From assembly GCA_018398805.1 (NCBI GenBank), contig JAGFBZ010000728.1:124001-188000 (forward strand): a stretch of 64,000 nt of DNA, written 5' to 3'. This stretch comes from Hirundichthys speculiger. Its lineage: Eukaryota > Chordata > Actinopteri > Beloniformes > Exocoetidae. The notes under the pieces were generated by a model, which saw only the letters and a program-made list of their open reading frames with translations, was not told the origin of the DNA and searched no databases. Both the position numbers and the translations under genes were made by a program. Position 1 is the stretch's first letter; every line of letters begins with the position of its first letter. This document shows positions 22,380-33,639 of the stretch, piece after piece.

Positions 22380-24261
22380 AGTAACACATTCATTTCTATC
22401 GGTTTCAAGCCTGTTAGAGAAGCTCCCAGAGATATCAGACCACCAGCTCCCGGCCTCAGGCTTGTGAGGGGCAGAGTACAGTGTCGCACAGCGCTGATGG
22501 CTGTGATTTCACTCATTATATGCTCACAAATCACCTGACGGGCATGTTGACTAAGTTGAAAAAAAAAAACTTAACGTTTAGGGGCTAAAGCTAATAATGC
22601 TATCCACCGTGGAGCCACTGCAAGACCACAGAGGTCTGCAGAAATCCCTTCAGGATTACCCAGTATGGCCGCGTGCACTGGTAATGCACGGTCGCTGGGT
22701 GGGCTAATATGGTTTTCTGCTGCCCCACAGCCAACATTTACATATGAATAAATATGAGAAAATAAAATAAATAACTAAAAGGGACAGCAGGGGGAAATAA
22801 TCCTGTTAAAGATCAAGCAGCTTGACCGTCTCCTTCCATTTCCTCCCGCCTCAGTTTCTATCCGTTTTAAACTTATATTCCGCAGCTCATCTATACTCAA
22901 ACCGTCCCCTTCTTCCATCTGCAGCCAGCTACATCCCCGCATTCGCCGTTCCTACGGGCTTCTGTCCGTCCTTTTTCTCCCTCTCCGTCCTTCCTCCGAT
23001 TTCACGGCGAGCCGTATCTTTAATCTTGCTCCTCTTCCTTTCGCCCTGGCGAACACCCACTCGTCGGTCTCGCTCCCTTCATCTCCATCTCCATCTCCAT
23101 CTCCCTCCCTCCGGTGCAGACCAAAATGGAGATTAATGAAGGGAAGGAGACATGTCTGTCACCCAGATAGTCTGATGCAGTCACCACAACCAATAAAGAA
23201 CTGGATCCTTTTTTAAAACATACCAGGGGAAGCTCCATACAGTATAAAAGCTCTATACAGTGGAATAAAGTATTTCTATATATACTGCCATGTGAGTTCT
23301 GCTCCCTTCCCTCATTGTGGGATATTCAGAGGACTCACAAATGTCTCATTTCCTCCCTAAGTTTAAATCCTGACGAGTGACGGCCACTCGCTGCTCACAC
23401 ACCAGTCGAACGGCTCCGATAAGCTCTGCAGGAAATTGACTTGCCTTTCAGATTTCCGACATCACATTCTTCCACCGCCCATCACGCCCTTGGTTAGAGG
23501 TCAGGCCGCCTCCCGCTAATCCCGCATGCTAATTTCTGCACATTAAGGCACGAACGACTGCATGAACCACATTCATAATTCACGGTCCATTACACGACAA
23601 GTTGTACAGATGTCTGAACGCCGCTCGGCGCCGATGTCGGCTTTCTTGGGTCAGACGGAAGTAGACGGAGGAAGCAGGAAGTGGGAGCTAAAAATGAGCT
23701 CCTATAAGGACTATTCCACATAAATCTTACCATGCTGTGGTGATAAGACGACGCCATGACTGGCCCCCAAGTAGGCCCACCAATAACTTGGGGGGGGGGT
23801 TGTTTACTCAAGAACGCTAACATTAAAGAACGACTAAACATCACTTTCATCTTCAAGACAAAAAAATGAACATAAACATTGTCTTTTATACTGCTATTTT
23901 ACAGTTACTTTTATGCTTGCATTGCAATCAAAAAAGAGGACACCCTACTTGCTTCTTGTTGACATGAAAAAGTGATGAGATGAAAAAGTAGCTTTATAAA
24001 CCATACATTTTTTTAAAATCCATTTTCTGTTTGAAATGAAAGTTTTCTGATATGTAAACCTAAATACTGCCTCATAACCAGTGACTTCATCAGAGTCAGA
24101 TTTACACATTTATGAACCCAACAGAGTAGATTAGTCACCGTTTAGTCAGCAGTAGTTAGCAGGTTATGGTTTATATGTCATACCAGCATCTTTTTTAGAA
24201 GATTTTCTAGTGGCCTTTAGTGAGAAAGCAATGGCTAAAAAGTGACACAACAACATATTAC
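22380..24261. other. Non-coding, nothing recognised
   Basis: Includes a short (CTCCAT)n run at about 23083-23106 and a G-run near 23790. The CT-rich frame at 22822-23136 and its reverse complement are compositional. Confidence 0.5.
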
Positions 24262-24329
24262 ATTACTGGAAATTGAACCCCCAAACCACTAAATGAGAGT
24301 CCATCCATTTAACCAGTAGACTATCTAGC
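24262..24329 (-). repeat. tRNA-like sequence, possibly a SINE head
   Basis: On the minus strand, a TGGTTAAATGG A-box-like word (24305-24315) is followed by GGGTTCAATTT (24270-24280), a degenerate B box. A D-arm-like pairing (gtct/ggac) and a T-arm-like pairing can be drawn, but the anticodon arm is about 8 nt too short for a working tRNA. Best read as a decayed tRNA copy or SINE promoter. Confidence 0.35.
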
Positions 24330-25618
24330 AAATACCATTGTAGGACTCTGACATTATACTGATTTTTTTAAATTAAATTGTCCCATTCAATGCTGCTGTG
24401 ATTAATTAGGAAACCATTCAACCAATCATCCTTCAAACAACATTTATAGACTATTCCACAGACATTAATCCACCACAAAAGAGAAGACAAAGATAAATAG
24501 TGGAAAAATGAAAAAAACTTCTCCCCCTCAAACTTACTTGTCTTTTTTTAGTTTTAGTTTTTCCCATCCACCTTTCTCCTTGCGTTTTCTGCTGCCATCT
24601 TTCTGTTGACAGACACTAACATTAGTCTGTTTTGTTGGTTTTTCGACCTATATCTGATAAATGATCGTCTTAGCGCCCCCTGCTGTTAGTTGATAGAATG
24701 AAAATTTTGGTCCCGTAGACCGGACGGCCCCTTCTGGACTTTTCCAGAATCCACAGACTACCAGTCCGCCCCTGGTCCTGGGCCACATGTTCATGACGGC
24801 CCACAGCTCCTCTGTGCTCCGTCCATGCAGGTGTGTCCACATCTGTCTGCTGTCCAGACTGGCTGGACTGTGGTTTGAGGGGTGAGACATTTTCCCTGGA
24901 CCTTCCTCTGCAGCAGGAGACGGTGGGGGGGGGGGGGGGGGGGGGGGGGACTTGTAGAAAACTGACAGGCTGGCAATCACAGCCGGGGCTGCAGTTAAGC
25001 CGACATGAAGACCCCTGCGAGATCCAGACCCAGAAACGACCCAAAATAAATGACACGGCCGCAGCTGTGGCTCGTCAGAGGGGAGAGTAACTTTAAAAAA
25101 ATAAAGAAATAAAAAAGTCAGTTATCAGCGTGAGGCAGGAGTTGGCAGAAACTGTCCTAACGTTCCCTGTTATTCTGAGCCTTAACTCCGACATCCGTGT
25201 GCATTTCTCCAGCCAGTCTTGACTCTTCTCGCTGGATCCCATTAATAAGTGAAAACAATGAATAATTCAGCTCTCAGAGCCGAGATCACGGGAGGAATAT
25301 GACTATATTCTCAGCTTTTCCCCTAAATATCAATACTGAGGGCTCCCAGTCTGACATCCGAACACCAGTACCCACGGACCACTTTCTTTGGATTTTCTCG
25401 TTTGCCTTCACGTCTCATCCCCGTCAGCCCCGGGGGGTGGGGGTGGGGTGGAGGGGGACGCTGCTGTCAGGTTCGCTCAGCTGGAACTCTTGCAGTATAT
25501 GCCCCCCCCCCCCCCCCCCCCGCTTCATGAAACCTGGCTCCAGCCTGTATACTGTACATCCACTGGTCGCTTCACGGTACAGGGATGGTTTCTGGTTACG
25601 ATAGGACTTTAGATAAGC
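24330..25618. other. Non-coding; G25 and C20 homopolymers
   Basis: Poly-G at 24925-24949 and poly-C at 25502-25521 create spurious Pro- and Gly-rich frames on both strands. I see no gene. Confidence 0.55.
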
Positions 25619-26040
25619 TAACCTAACCCTAAACCCCTAACCCAAACCCAACCCAAACCCAACCCCTAACCCCTAACCCTAACCCTAACCCCTAACCCTA
25701 ACCCTAACCCTAACCCCTAACCCCTAACCCCCCCTAACCCTAACCCTAACCCCTAAACCCCTAACCCCTAACCCTAACCCCTAAACCCCTAACCCCTAAC
25801 CCCTAACCCCTAACCCTAACCCCCCCCAACCCCCTAACCCCTAACCCCTAACCCCCTAACCCCCTAACCCCCCCTAACCCCCTAACCCTAACCTAACCCC
25901 TAACCCCTAACCCCCCCAACCCCTAACCCTAACCCCTAACCCCCTAACCCTAACCCCTAACCCCTAACCCTAACCCCTAACCCCCCCCTAACCCCTACCC
26001 CTAACCCTAACCCCCCCTAACCCCCCCTAACCCCCCTAAA
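25619..26040. repeat. Interstitial telomere-like repeat, (C3-7TAA)n
   Basis: About 420 bp of CCCTAA units mixed with CCCCTAA and longer C-run variants (the TTAGGG / TTAGGGG series on the other strand). Orientation is uniform throughout. Confidence 0.95.
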
Positions 26041-26384
26041 CACAGATGTGAAAAACTAAATCCATTTACTTACTGTAACAAAGCTAATTGTGTGTTTGCT
26101 CTTTTAATATCTCAGTTCTGTATATTGTTAATGAGTCTACGCTTGTCTGTCTCTTTTTTGTCCAAATTTAAATAGTTGCCAGGACCTGACATGATGTACT
26201 ATGCAGAGACAACAACTTATATAAAAAAGCAGCTCACTTATTATGCGGTATTTTCTTTGTTTACCAGAAAGAGGTCAGGCAGAGTCAGACTGTATTTATA
26301 GCAAAAACTCCAAGAAACACTTGCGACATTTTTCAAAGGTTTCCAAGCATGGAGCAGACACCAAAGAAGCTGTAGCGTATGAAA
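26041..26384. other. Non-coding, nothing recognised
   Basis: Sits between the telomere-like array and the following mariner remnant. Nothing identified. Confidence 0.4.
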
Positions 26385-27500
26385 GTACTGAATTCTGGAA
26401 AAGTTGGGACGTAGTTGTTGTTGTTTTTTTTTTTTTTTGAATAAAATAAAAACTGAGAGACTTTCAAATCACATGAGCTGATATTTTATCAACAACAGAA
26501 CCTCATTTCAGATGTGATTCCTGCTGCAGGTCTTCAAATAGTTGGACAGGGGACTGGAGACGTTAAAAAACATCCAGCTGGGAGAACATCTATCAGCTGA
26601 TGATCTTCTTCAAAGACTTTGCAGATCTAATTATCTACAGTTCAGAACATCATCTACAGATTCAGAGAAACTGTGCGTCAGGGACAAAGACCAAGACCTT
26701 TAATGGATGACTGAAGTCTTCAGGTCCCCAGACGTCACTTCATCACTCATCTTCATGATCGGGTCAATGACATCACTAAATGGGTCCGTGAATACTTCCA
26801 GAAACTACACCATCCACCGTTCCATCTAAGATGTCACCTAAAGCTCTACCATCAAAAAGGAAGACATATCTGAACATGGTCCAGAAGAACCGTCATGTCC
26901 TGTGGACCAAGACTCATTTAAAATGGACTAAAGTGTTCTCTGGTCAGACCAGTCCAGATCTGATGTTCTGGTTGGTGATCAGGGACGCCGTGTCCTCATA
27001 AAGTAGGAGGAGACCTTCCAGCTGTTATCAGGGTTCGGTTCTAAAGCATCTCTGATGGTCTGGAGGTGCAGAAGTCCAGACGGTCTGGACAGCTGGGATG
27101 TTCTGGAAGGATCTATGAATGCTAGAAGGTCCATGAGGGTTTCAGAGGAACATCTGCTCCCCTCCAGATCAGGGACGTTCTGGTGGATCTCAGCAGGACG
27201 ATGCTAAACCAGATACTGCAGCTGTTACAGCAGCATGGCTCCATCAGAGACGAGTCCAGGAGCTGAACTGGACCTGCAGTCCAGATCTTTGACCTACAGA
27301 GAACATCTCCAGAACTCTTCAGCAGCTTGAAACCTCTATCAGGAAAAACAGGGACCCGAGTCCAACACCAGGACTCCAGAAACTCAGAACCTGGATGCTC
27401 AGACGTCTTCAGACTGTCGGTAACCAACTATTTACACCTGCAGCTGTAATCACATCTGGAATGAGCTCATTTTGTGCATAAAATATTAAAATTTCAGTCC
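26385..27500 (+). mobile_element. Decayed Tc1/mariner-superfamily element
   Basis: Starts with the end sequence 'gaattctggaaaagttggga' and the 'acttt-caaatcacatgag' subterminal stretch seen in a widespread fish element. A degenerate transposase follows on the plus strand (about 26560-27430). In one frame near 26840-26950 it reads KRKTYLNMVQKNRHVLWTKT then HLKWTKVFSGQT, a Tc1-like pre-catalytic region. Downstream nucleotide words such as 'aggacgatgctaaaccagat' (the Q-D-N-A-K-P region) and 'gtccagatctttgacctaca' remain. Many indels break it. The right end is lost after about 27500. Confidence 0.65.
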
Positions 27501-28183
27501 TGTTACAGACTGAATTTAAGAAGTAAAGGTGGAAGATGCAGGAGGAGGAGAGTTCTTGGCCTCCGCTTTCATCGAACTGGACCAGTATTTATATATTTAT
27601 GAGAAAACAGTCAATTTTTCAGAAGCGGGGGGGGGGGGGGGCGATGAATTCTCCTCCTTCCTCATCCACTGACAGTAGCTTGACACCTGTGATGTAGGAA
27701 GGTAGGAAAGGAGATTAGGAAGGAGCAGGTACTTCTCTTTCAGAAACAAACCACCTCCTCCAGCTCTGCTTCGTGCTCGCTGACGATCAGATCTGAAGGA
27801 TTAACATCCCACAGACGCGCTGACATTAGAGTGAAGCTGTGAAATGGTACTGTCCTCTGTTTTTTTTTTAAAATATATTTTACCATGTGAAGTAAGGATG
27901 CTGGCAGGGCCACCGAAATGTCACCCGGTATGTTATTACTGAAGAGGAACCGCATCTCTGGGGGCAGACGGAAAATCCGAGTGCTTTTGTAAACCAAATC
28001 AGACAGAGAGCAGGGCAGCGGGTTAATCATAGGATGTTTTGCGATTACCAAAGAAGCCTTGAGAACTATAATCTTCCATTCAATCATTTTACCTTTCCCG
28101 TTTTTTGCTCTCTGCAATCGGCCTCCCCTCCGTCGTTTTATGTATCAACACGTTGTTCTATAGTCTGCCGTTTCTACAGTAAC
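27501..28183. other. Non-coding, nothing recognised
   Basis: Contains a G15 run (27627-27641). The 125-residue minus frame at 27740-28117 has no recognisable domain and no splice context that convinces me. Confidence 0.45.
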
Positions 28184-28225
28184 GTTCTTATTAGAGCTGA
28201 GCGATTTTATCGATTATGCGATATA

Positions 28226-29625
<1,400 letters not shown>

Positions 29626-30041
29626 TATACTGATATTTTATCGAGTATCGAGTATCAATTTTTCAGCCGCAGGTATCGATATTCTGAGCTTCTTTCAAAA
29701 CCCCCGTGTTCCACCTTTAAAAACTCGCAAGCAACAAGTTGCACTGTTAAAATAAATGAAACTATTTTTCTCAACACATCTTTTATTCATTTTGTCCAGC
29801 ATTTGCAAGCTGCCTGTCAGCCATATAATGTGGAATTGATGCTTTCAGTTCAATTAATTCAAACAAAGTCATTGGAACACTCACAAGATGTCACCAAAAT
29901 CACTTTGTCCCTTTAAAATCTTTCGGAAAATGATGTAAATGTATTGTGAGATGAATATCGATAAATATCGAATCGTGAGCCGAATATCGTGTATCGTATC
30001 GTATTGCGAGATTAGTGTATCGCTACAGCCCTAGTTCTTAT

Positions 30042-30322
30042 TGAACTCTCTTCTGCTTACCGCATTCATTTTTTCATCCTCCGTGCTGTTATCCCCCCCC
30101 CCCCCACACACACACACACCTCCCTTCACATCCTCTCGTCTTCCCCCCTCCCCCTTTGATCCGCAAGCTGAATTATTCAATCTTAGCCGGGCTTTTAATT
30201 CTCTTGATTGAGCCAATTACCTTCTGGCCGGATCAATGCGGGAAAGGTAACGATTTAAATAGCTGCCACGTAAAGCCACATAACCACTTCAGCTCAGCTG
30301 CTGCGAAAAAGGCAAAAGGAGT

Positions 30323-30353
<31 letters not shown>

Positions 30354-31015
30354 GAGAGCGAAGGAAGGCGGTTTAATAGAGGCAGGGAAATGAATATCCT
30401 CTCTTTAACACAACCATGTATGATTCAGCATGTACATTTAAGTGCTTTATTTTGCCGACTCCACCTGCGGTACGCTACAAGGAGAAAACCGTGCAGACCC
30501 GGTTTCCTCGGGGGATTATCTAAAATGTATGGGCCGCGTGAAAACTGGGTCAGCCCAATCTGAAATGGTGCCATCGTAGCAGAAACCCACTAACTCAGTA
30601 TGTCTCAGCGTTGCACAGACTCCCGCTCATTTGACGCCTTATCTCTCACCTCTAGTTTACGCCTCATGTACCGCACTCTGGAACTGTACATGTGCATACA
30701 TAACCCCCCCACCCCCCCACCCCCCCGTCATCAGTGGGACTTGTCATCCCCTGTTGAGTGAGCTGTCCCATCCTATTTGGCCTGCCTCCTTCATCCTCCT
30801 ATTTATTATTGATGTAATGGAGCATTGTATCTAAATGCAGCTCTGCCTGCGACGAGCACTTCATGCTGGAGGGAAACGGGGAAACGGGGAAGTGGGCCAG
30901 CGGCCGGGACTGGCTTCACTCTGGAAATACGAGAGAGGCTGGGACCTGAACTTGACCTGACACCGACGTACATGAAGCCAAGAAACGCCTCCTCATTCTT
31001 GTTACTTCACGGCAC
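30042..31015. other. Non-coding; simple repeats
   Basis: C13 followed by (CA)n (30093-30119), a GGA-rich run (about 30326-30355) and C-rich runs with A spacers (30704-30726). The frame at 30156-30563 is driven by the GGA run. No gene is recognised. Confidence 0.55.
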
Positions 31016-31023
31016 CGCCAGAC

Positions 31024-32034
31024 CAAGGTTATTACCGTTAACGAAAACAAACGAAATAACGAAAACTAGAATTGAAAAAACATTTTCTTTAACTGAATTA
31101 AAATAAAAATGACTTTTTAAGTCTTTTTAAAAAACGATAACTAACTGAAACTGTATTATGTGTTTATAAAACGAACTAAAATTAACTATAATAATGTAGA
31201 GAACGTCCTTCGTTTTCGTGTTTGTAATTTTTTTTTCGCATAAACGTTTGAAATCTACTAACTTCGCTCCGCCGTAGAACAACAACCGCGAAAAAAAAAA
31301 AAAAGTGATCAGCGGTGATGGCTGCGACAAAAGTTGGGAGAAAGCGGCACAGACCTATTTAGGATTTCTTTGACTATGACTGTGTTAACGATAAAAATAA
31401 GTGCCTTGTTGTAGAAGCAGGTGATACAATGTGTGGAATACTTCTGAAGGAGAAAAAAACCCACGAATCTGAAAGTCCATTTGAAAAGCTCACACAAGAA
31501 GGCTAACCAAGACTAGCTGGATAAGCTAGCCTAAGCTAGCCCCCTGGAAAGGAGGCTAACCAAGACTAGCTGGATAAGCTAGCCTAAGCTAGCCCCCTGG
31601 AAAGAGAAGCTACAGCTGCAGGCCAGTCAGCGTTGGGAAGGAACGGGAGAAAACAGCAACTATAATGGACTGTTTCCATGGAGACCAGATAGCTGCTGGT
31701 CAGTAAATACGCAGGAACACCACAAGAGGGAAGATGCATTGATAAATATGTTTATTGAGACCGGAATGTAAACACGACTATGTGATTCGATAGCCTTCAA
31801 AAAGTTCAGTGCTTCACTCCAACCAAAATTACAACCCTAATTTACAAAATAAAACTAAAACTAACACTGAAACTAATAAAAACTAAACTAAAATTAAGTA
31901 TTTCAAAACAAAAACGAATAAAAACTAGCAAAACTGCTATAAAAATGAATTAACACTAACTGAACTTGAAAAACTAAGCTAAAAACTAAATAAAAACTGA
32001 AACTAATGGAAAATCCAAAACTAGTATAACCCTG
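31024..32034. mobile_element. Non-autonomous hAT, CAAGGTTATTA ends, A-rich
   Basis: Begins CAAGGTTATTACCGTTAACG and ends AGTATAACCCTG. A perfect 8-bp duplication cgccagac flanks it (31016-31023, 32035-32042). Both subterminal zones are built from AACTAAAACTAA/ACGAAAAC-type words. It contains a 53-bp tandem duplication. Confidence 0.9.
31501..31604. repeat. 53-bp tandem duplication
   Basis: 'ggctaaccaagactagctgg' begins at 31501 and again at 31554. The two units are essentially identical, so the duplication is recent. Each contains the AAGCTAGCCTAAGCTAGC run. Confidence 0.93.
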
Positions 32035-32471
32035 CGCCAGACATGGAAAATAAAAGACTGCTGACTCATGAAGGAGTTTAAAAAATGTTGTATTTCTTTA
32101 CAGTTTGCTGTGCATTAGGTATTAATGATGCTAACTATTTGCCGTGACTGCCGCCAACGTGCAGCCACGCCTGAGATCATGGGGGCTTCCCATAGGAACG
32201 GAGCAAGATGGACGCTCTCGTCAGGCTTGTTTTGAGGTCTGGCACTCTTACTGCTGGTCATGATTTAAAACTCCTGAAAGAGAACAATCTTTATGGTTCC
32301 AGGAAGTGCAAACCTTTATTGACCGGTTCCTCAACCTGAACCAATCAATCTTTGTTTGTTTTCTGTTCATGTGCAAAGACAAACATGAGGCAGCGGTGCA
32401 GAGAGACTGGAAAAGAGGTTCACTAAACAGCCACGCTGAAACTGGAAGTTATTAGATGGTTGTTATTGTTA

Positions 32472-32498
32472 TTGGATGGATGGATGGATGGATGGATG
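32472..32498. repeat. (GGAT)n microsatellite
   Basis: Uninterrupted ggat units. Confidence 0.92.
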
Positions 32499-32499
32499 A

Positions 32500-32594
32500 A
32501 TATCCTTGATTTAGATTTAATATTATTATTTTACTTAATGATATTTGCTCGGGGGTCATGATCTGACGCTATACAAATAAAATTGAATTGAATT
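32500..32594 (+). mobile_element. LINE/SINE 3' tail
   Basis: The stretch 'gacgctatacaaataaaatt' followed by repeated GAATT words is the characteristic 3' tail of abundant fish retroposons (the 'cgctatataaataaaattga' type). The preceding body is not identifiable. Confidence 0.45.
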
Positions 32595-33639
32595 ACTGCC
32601 GCTCGGGGGTTTTGTGTTTCTGTGTCTATATATGCGTTGAACTGAGGATTCATTTGAATTAACTTTATTTATGTTTCATTGTGCAAAGTAAAATCATGAT
32701 GACAGTGTGGCTCTTACTCTGATTTTATGCCTGAGTCACCATGTTCCGCTGTCGCCTTTACTTCCTCACAGACGTGAAACTGAGCTTGAGGATTCACACC
32801 TTGAAACTTTTACGGATGAGCCTCAGGATGTTGGTTCTGATCCGTCCCATCATCCAGCCCAAACTCCAACCTTCCACATCCACTCTCATTTCTCTTTCCC
32901 CCAGGAGTTCAGTCCTCCTCCCACATTAGCTGAAGCGACAGGGATTTTTCCGTTGACCGTTAGAGTCCGGGGTTCGTTTGAGCCGAGCCGCTTTAACGAA
33001 GGACGAGGAGAGCGACGGCAGATCCTGTTGCCACAGCAACTAGAAGAATGATTGCGCTGCGAGGGGGGTTAGCTGCGATCGGTTCCCTTCAAGTGAGATG
33101 ATGTTAAAGAGGCAGCGGAGAATTAGGATGAGACTGATTATATCAGCCTCTCCAGGATCTGTTCGCTCCTCCTGCATCGACCTTGAGTTTTGTTTTTCCA
33201 TTCAGGAAAGTGATGGGCTGCAGTTTTAATTCGCTAGCTTCTTCTTTTCCATTTTTCTCTGCTCATTAGACCCTTTTTTTCTGCTGTCAAGGCTGTAGAT
33301 TCACTCTGAGCAAATGCTATCGATATTTGGCCTGAAATATAAAACTAACATGCTTTAATAAACGGTGAGGTTGTTTACTTTGCACTGACAGTTTCACTTC
33401 TCAGTTATCTCCTTTTAAACCCTGAACCTCCTGATAAAAGCTTTCTACAATTTCATCAGTCAGACACAGAAGTATTTTCTTGAAACATCACTGTCCAATT
33501 AAGTCATCAACACTACCTTCCATACGCTTTAATGCTATCAGACGTGGACTACGACTTAATTAGAAAGTGATTAATGAAATTGTCATATATCTACAACTGA
33601 GTATTAGGGACGCAATGAGAAAAAAAATTGTGGACATAA

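Larger units (their letters stand above)
32043..33597. other. Non-coding; candidate frame unrecognised
   Basis: A plus-strand frame at 32707-33051 is acidic and proline-rich (ELEDSHLETFTDEPQDVGSD) and has a CAG just upstream at 32769-32771 that could act as an acceptor. I recognise no family and would not call it a gene. Confidence 0.4.

Noticed and set aside
22822..23238. Frames on both strands across a CT-rich region
   Set aside because: The CTCCAT repeat and pyrimidine bias explain the absence of stops.
24262..24329. A functional tRNA gene
   Set aside because: The anticodon arm is too short and the acceptor stem does not pair; kept only as a tRNA-like relic.
24648..25090. Proline- and glycine-rich frames on both strands
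   Set aside because: Created by the G25 homopolymer; open on both strands and without domains.
25299..25612. Overlapping plus-strand frames of 74-101 residues
   Set aside because: Run through a C20 tract with two frames open together; composition effect.
32707..33051. Acidic 114-residue plus-strand frame with a possible splice acceptor
   Set aside because: No recognisable domain; a second frame is also open. Not enough to call a gene.
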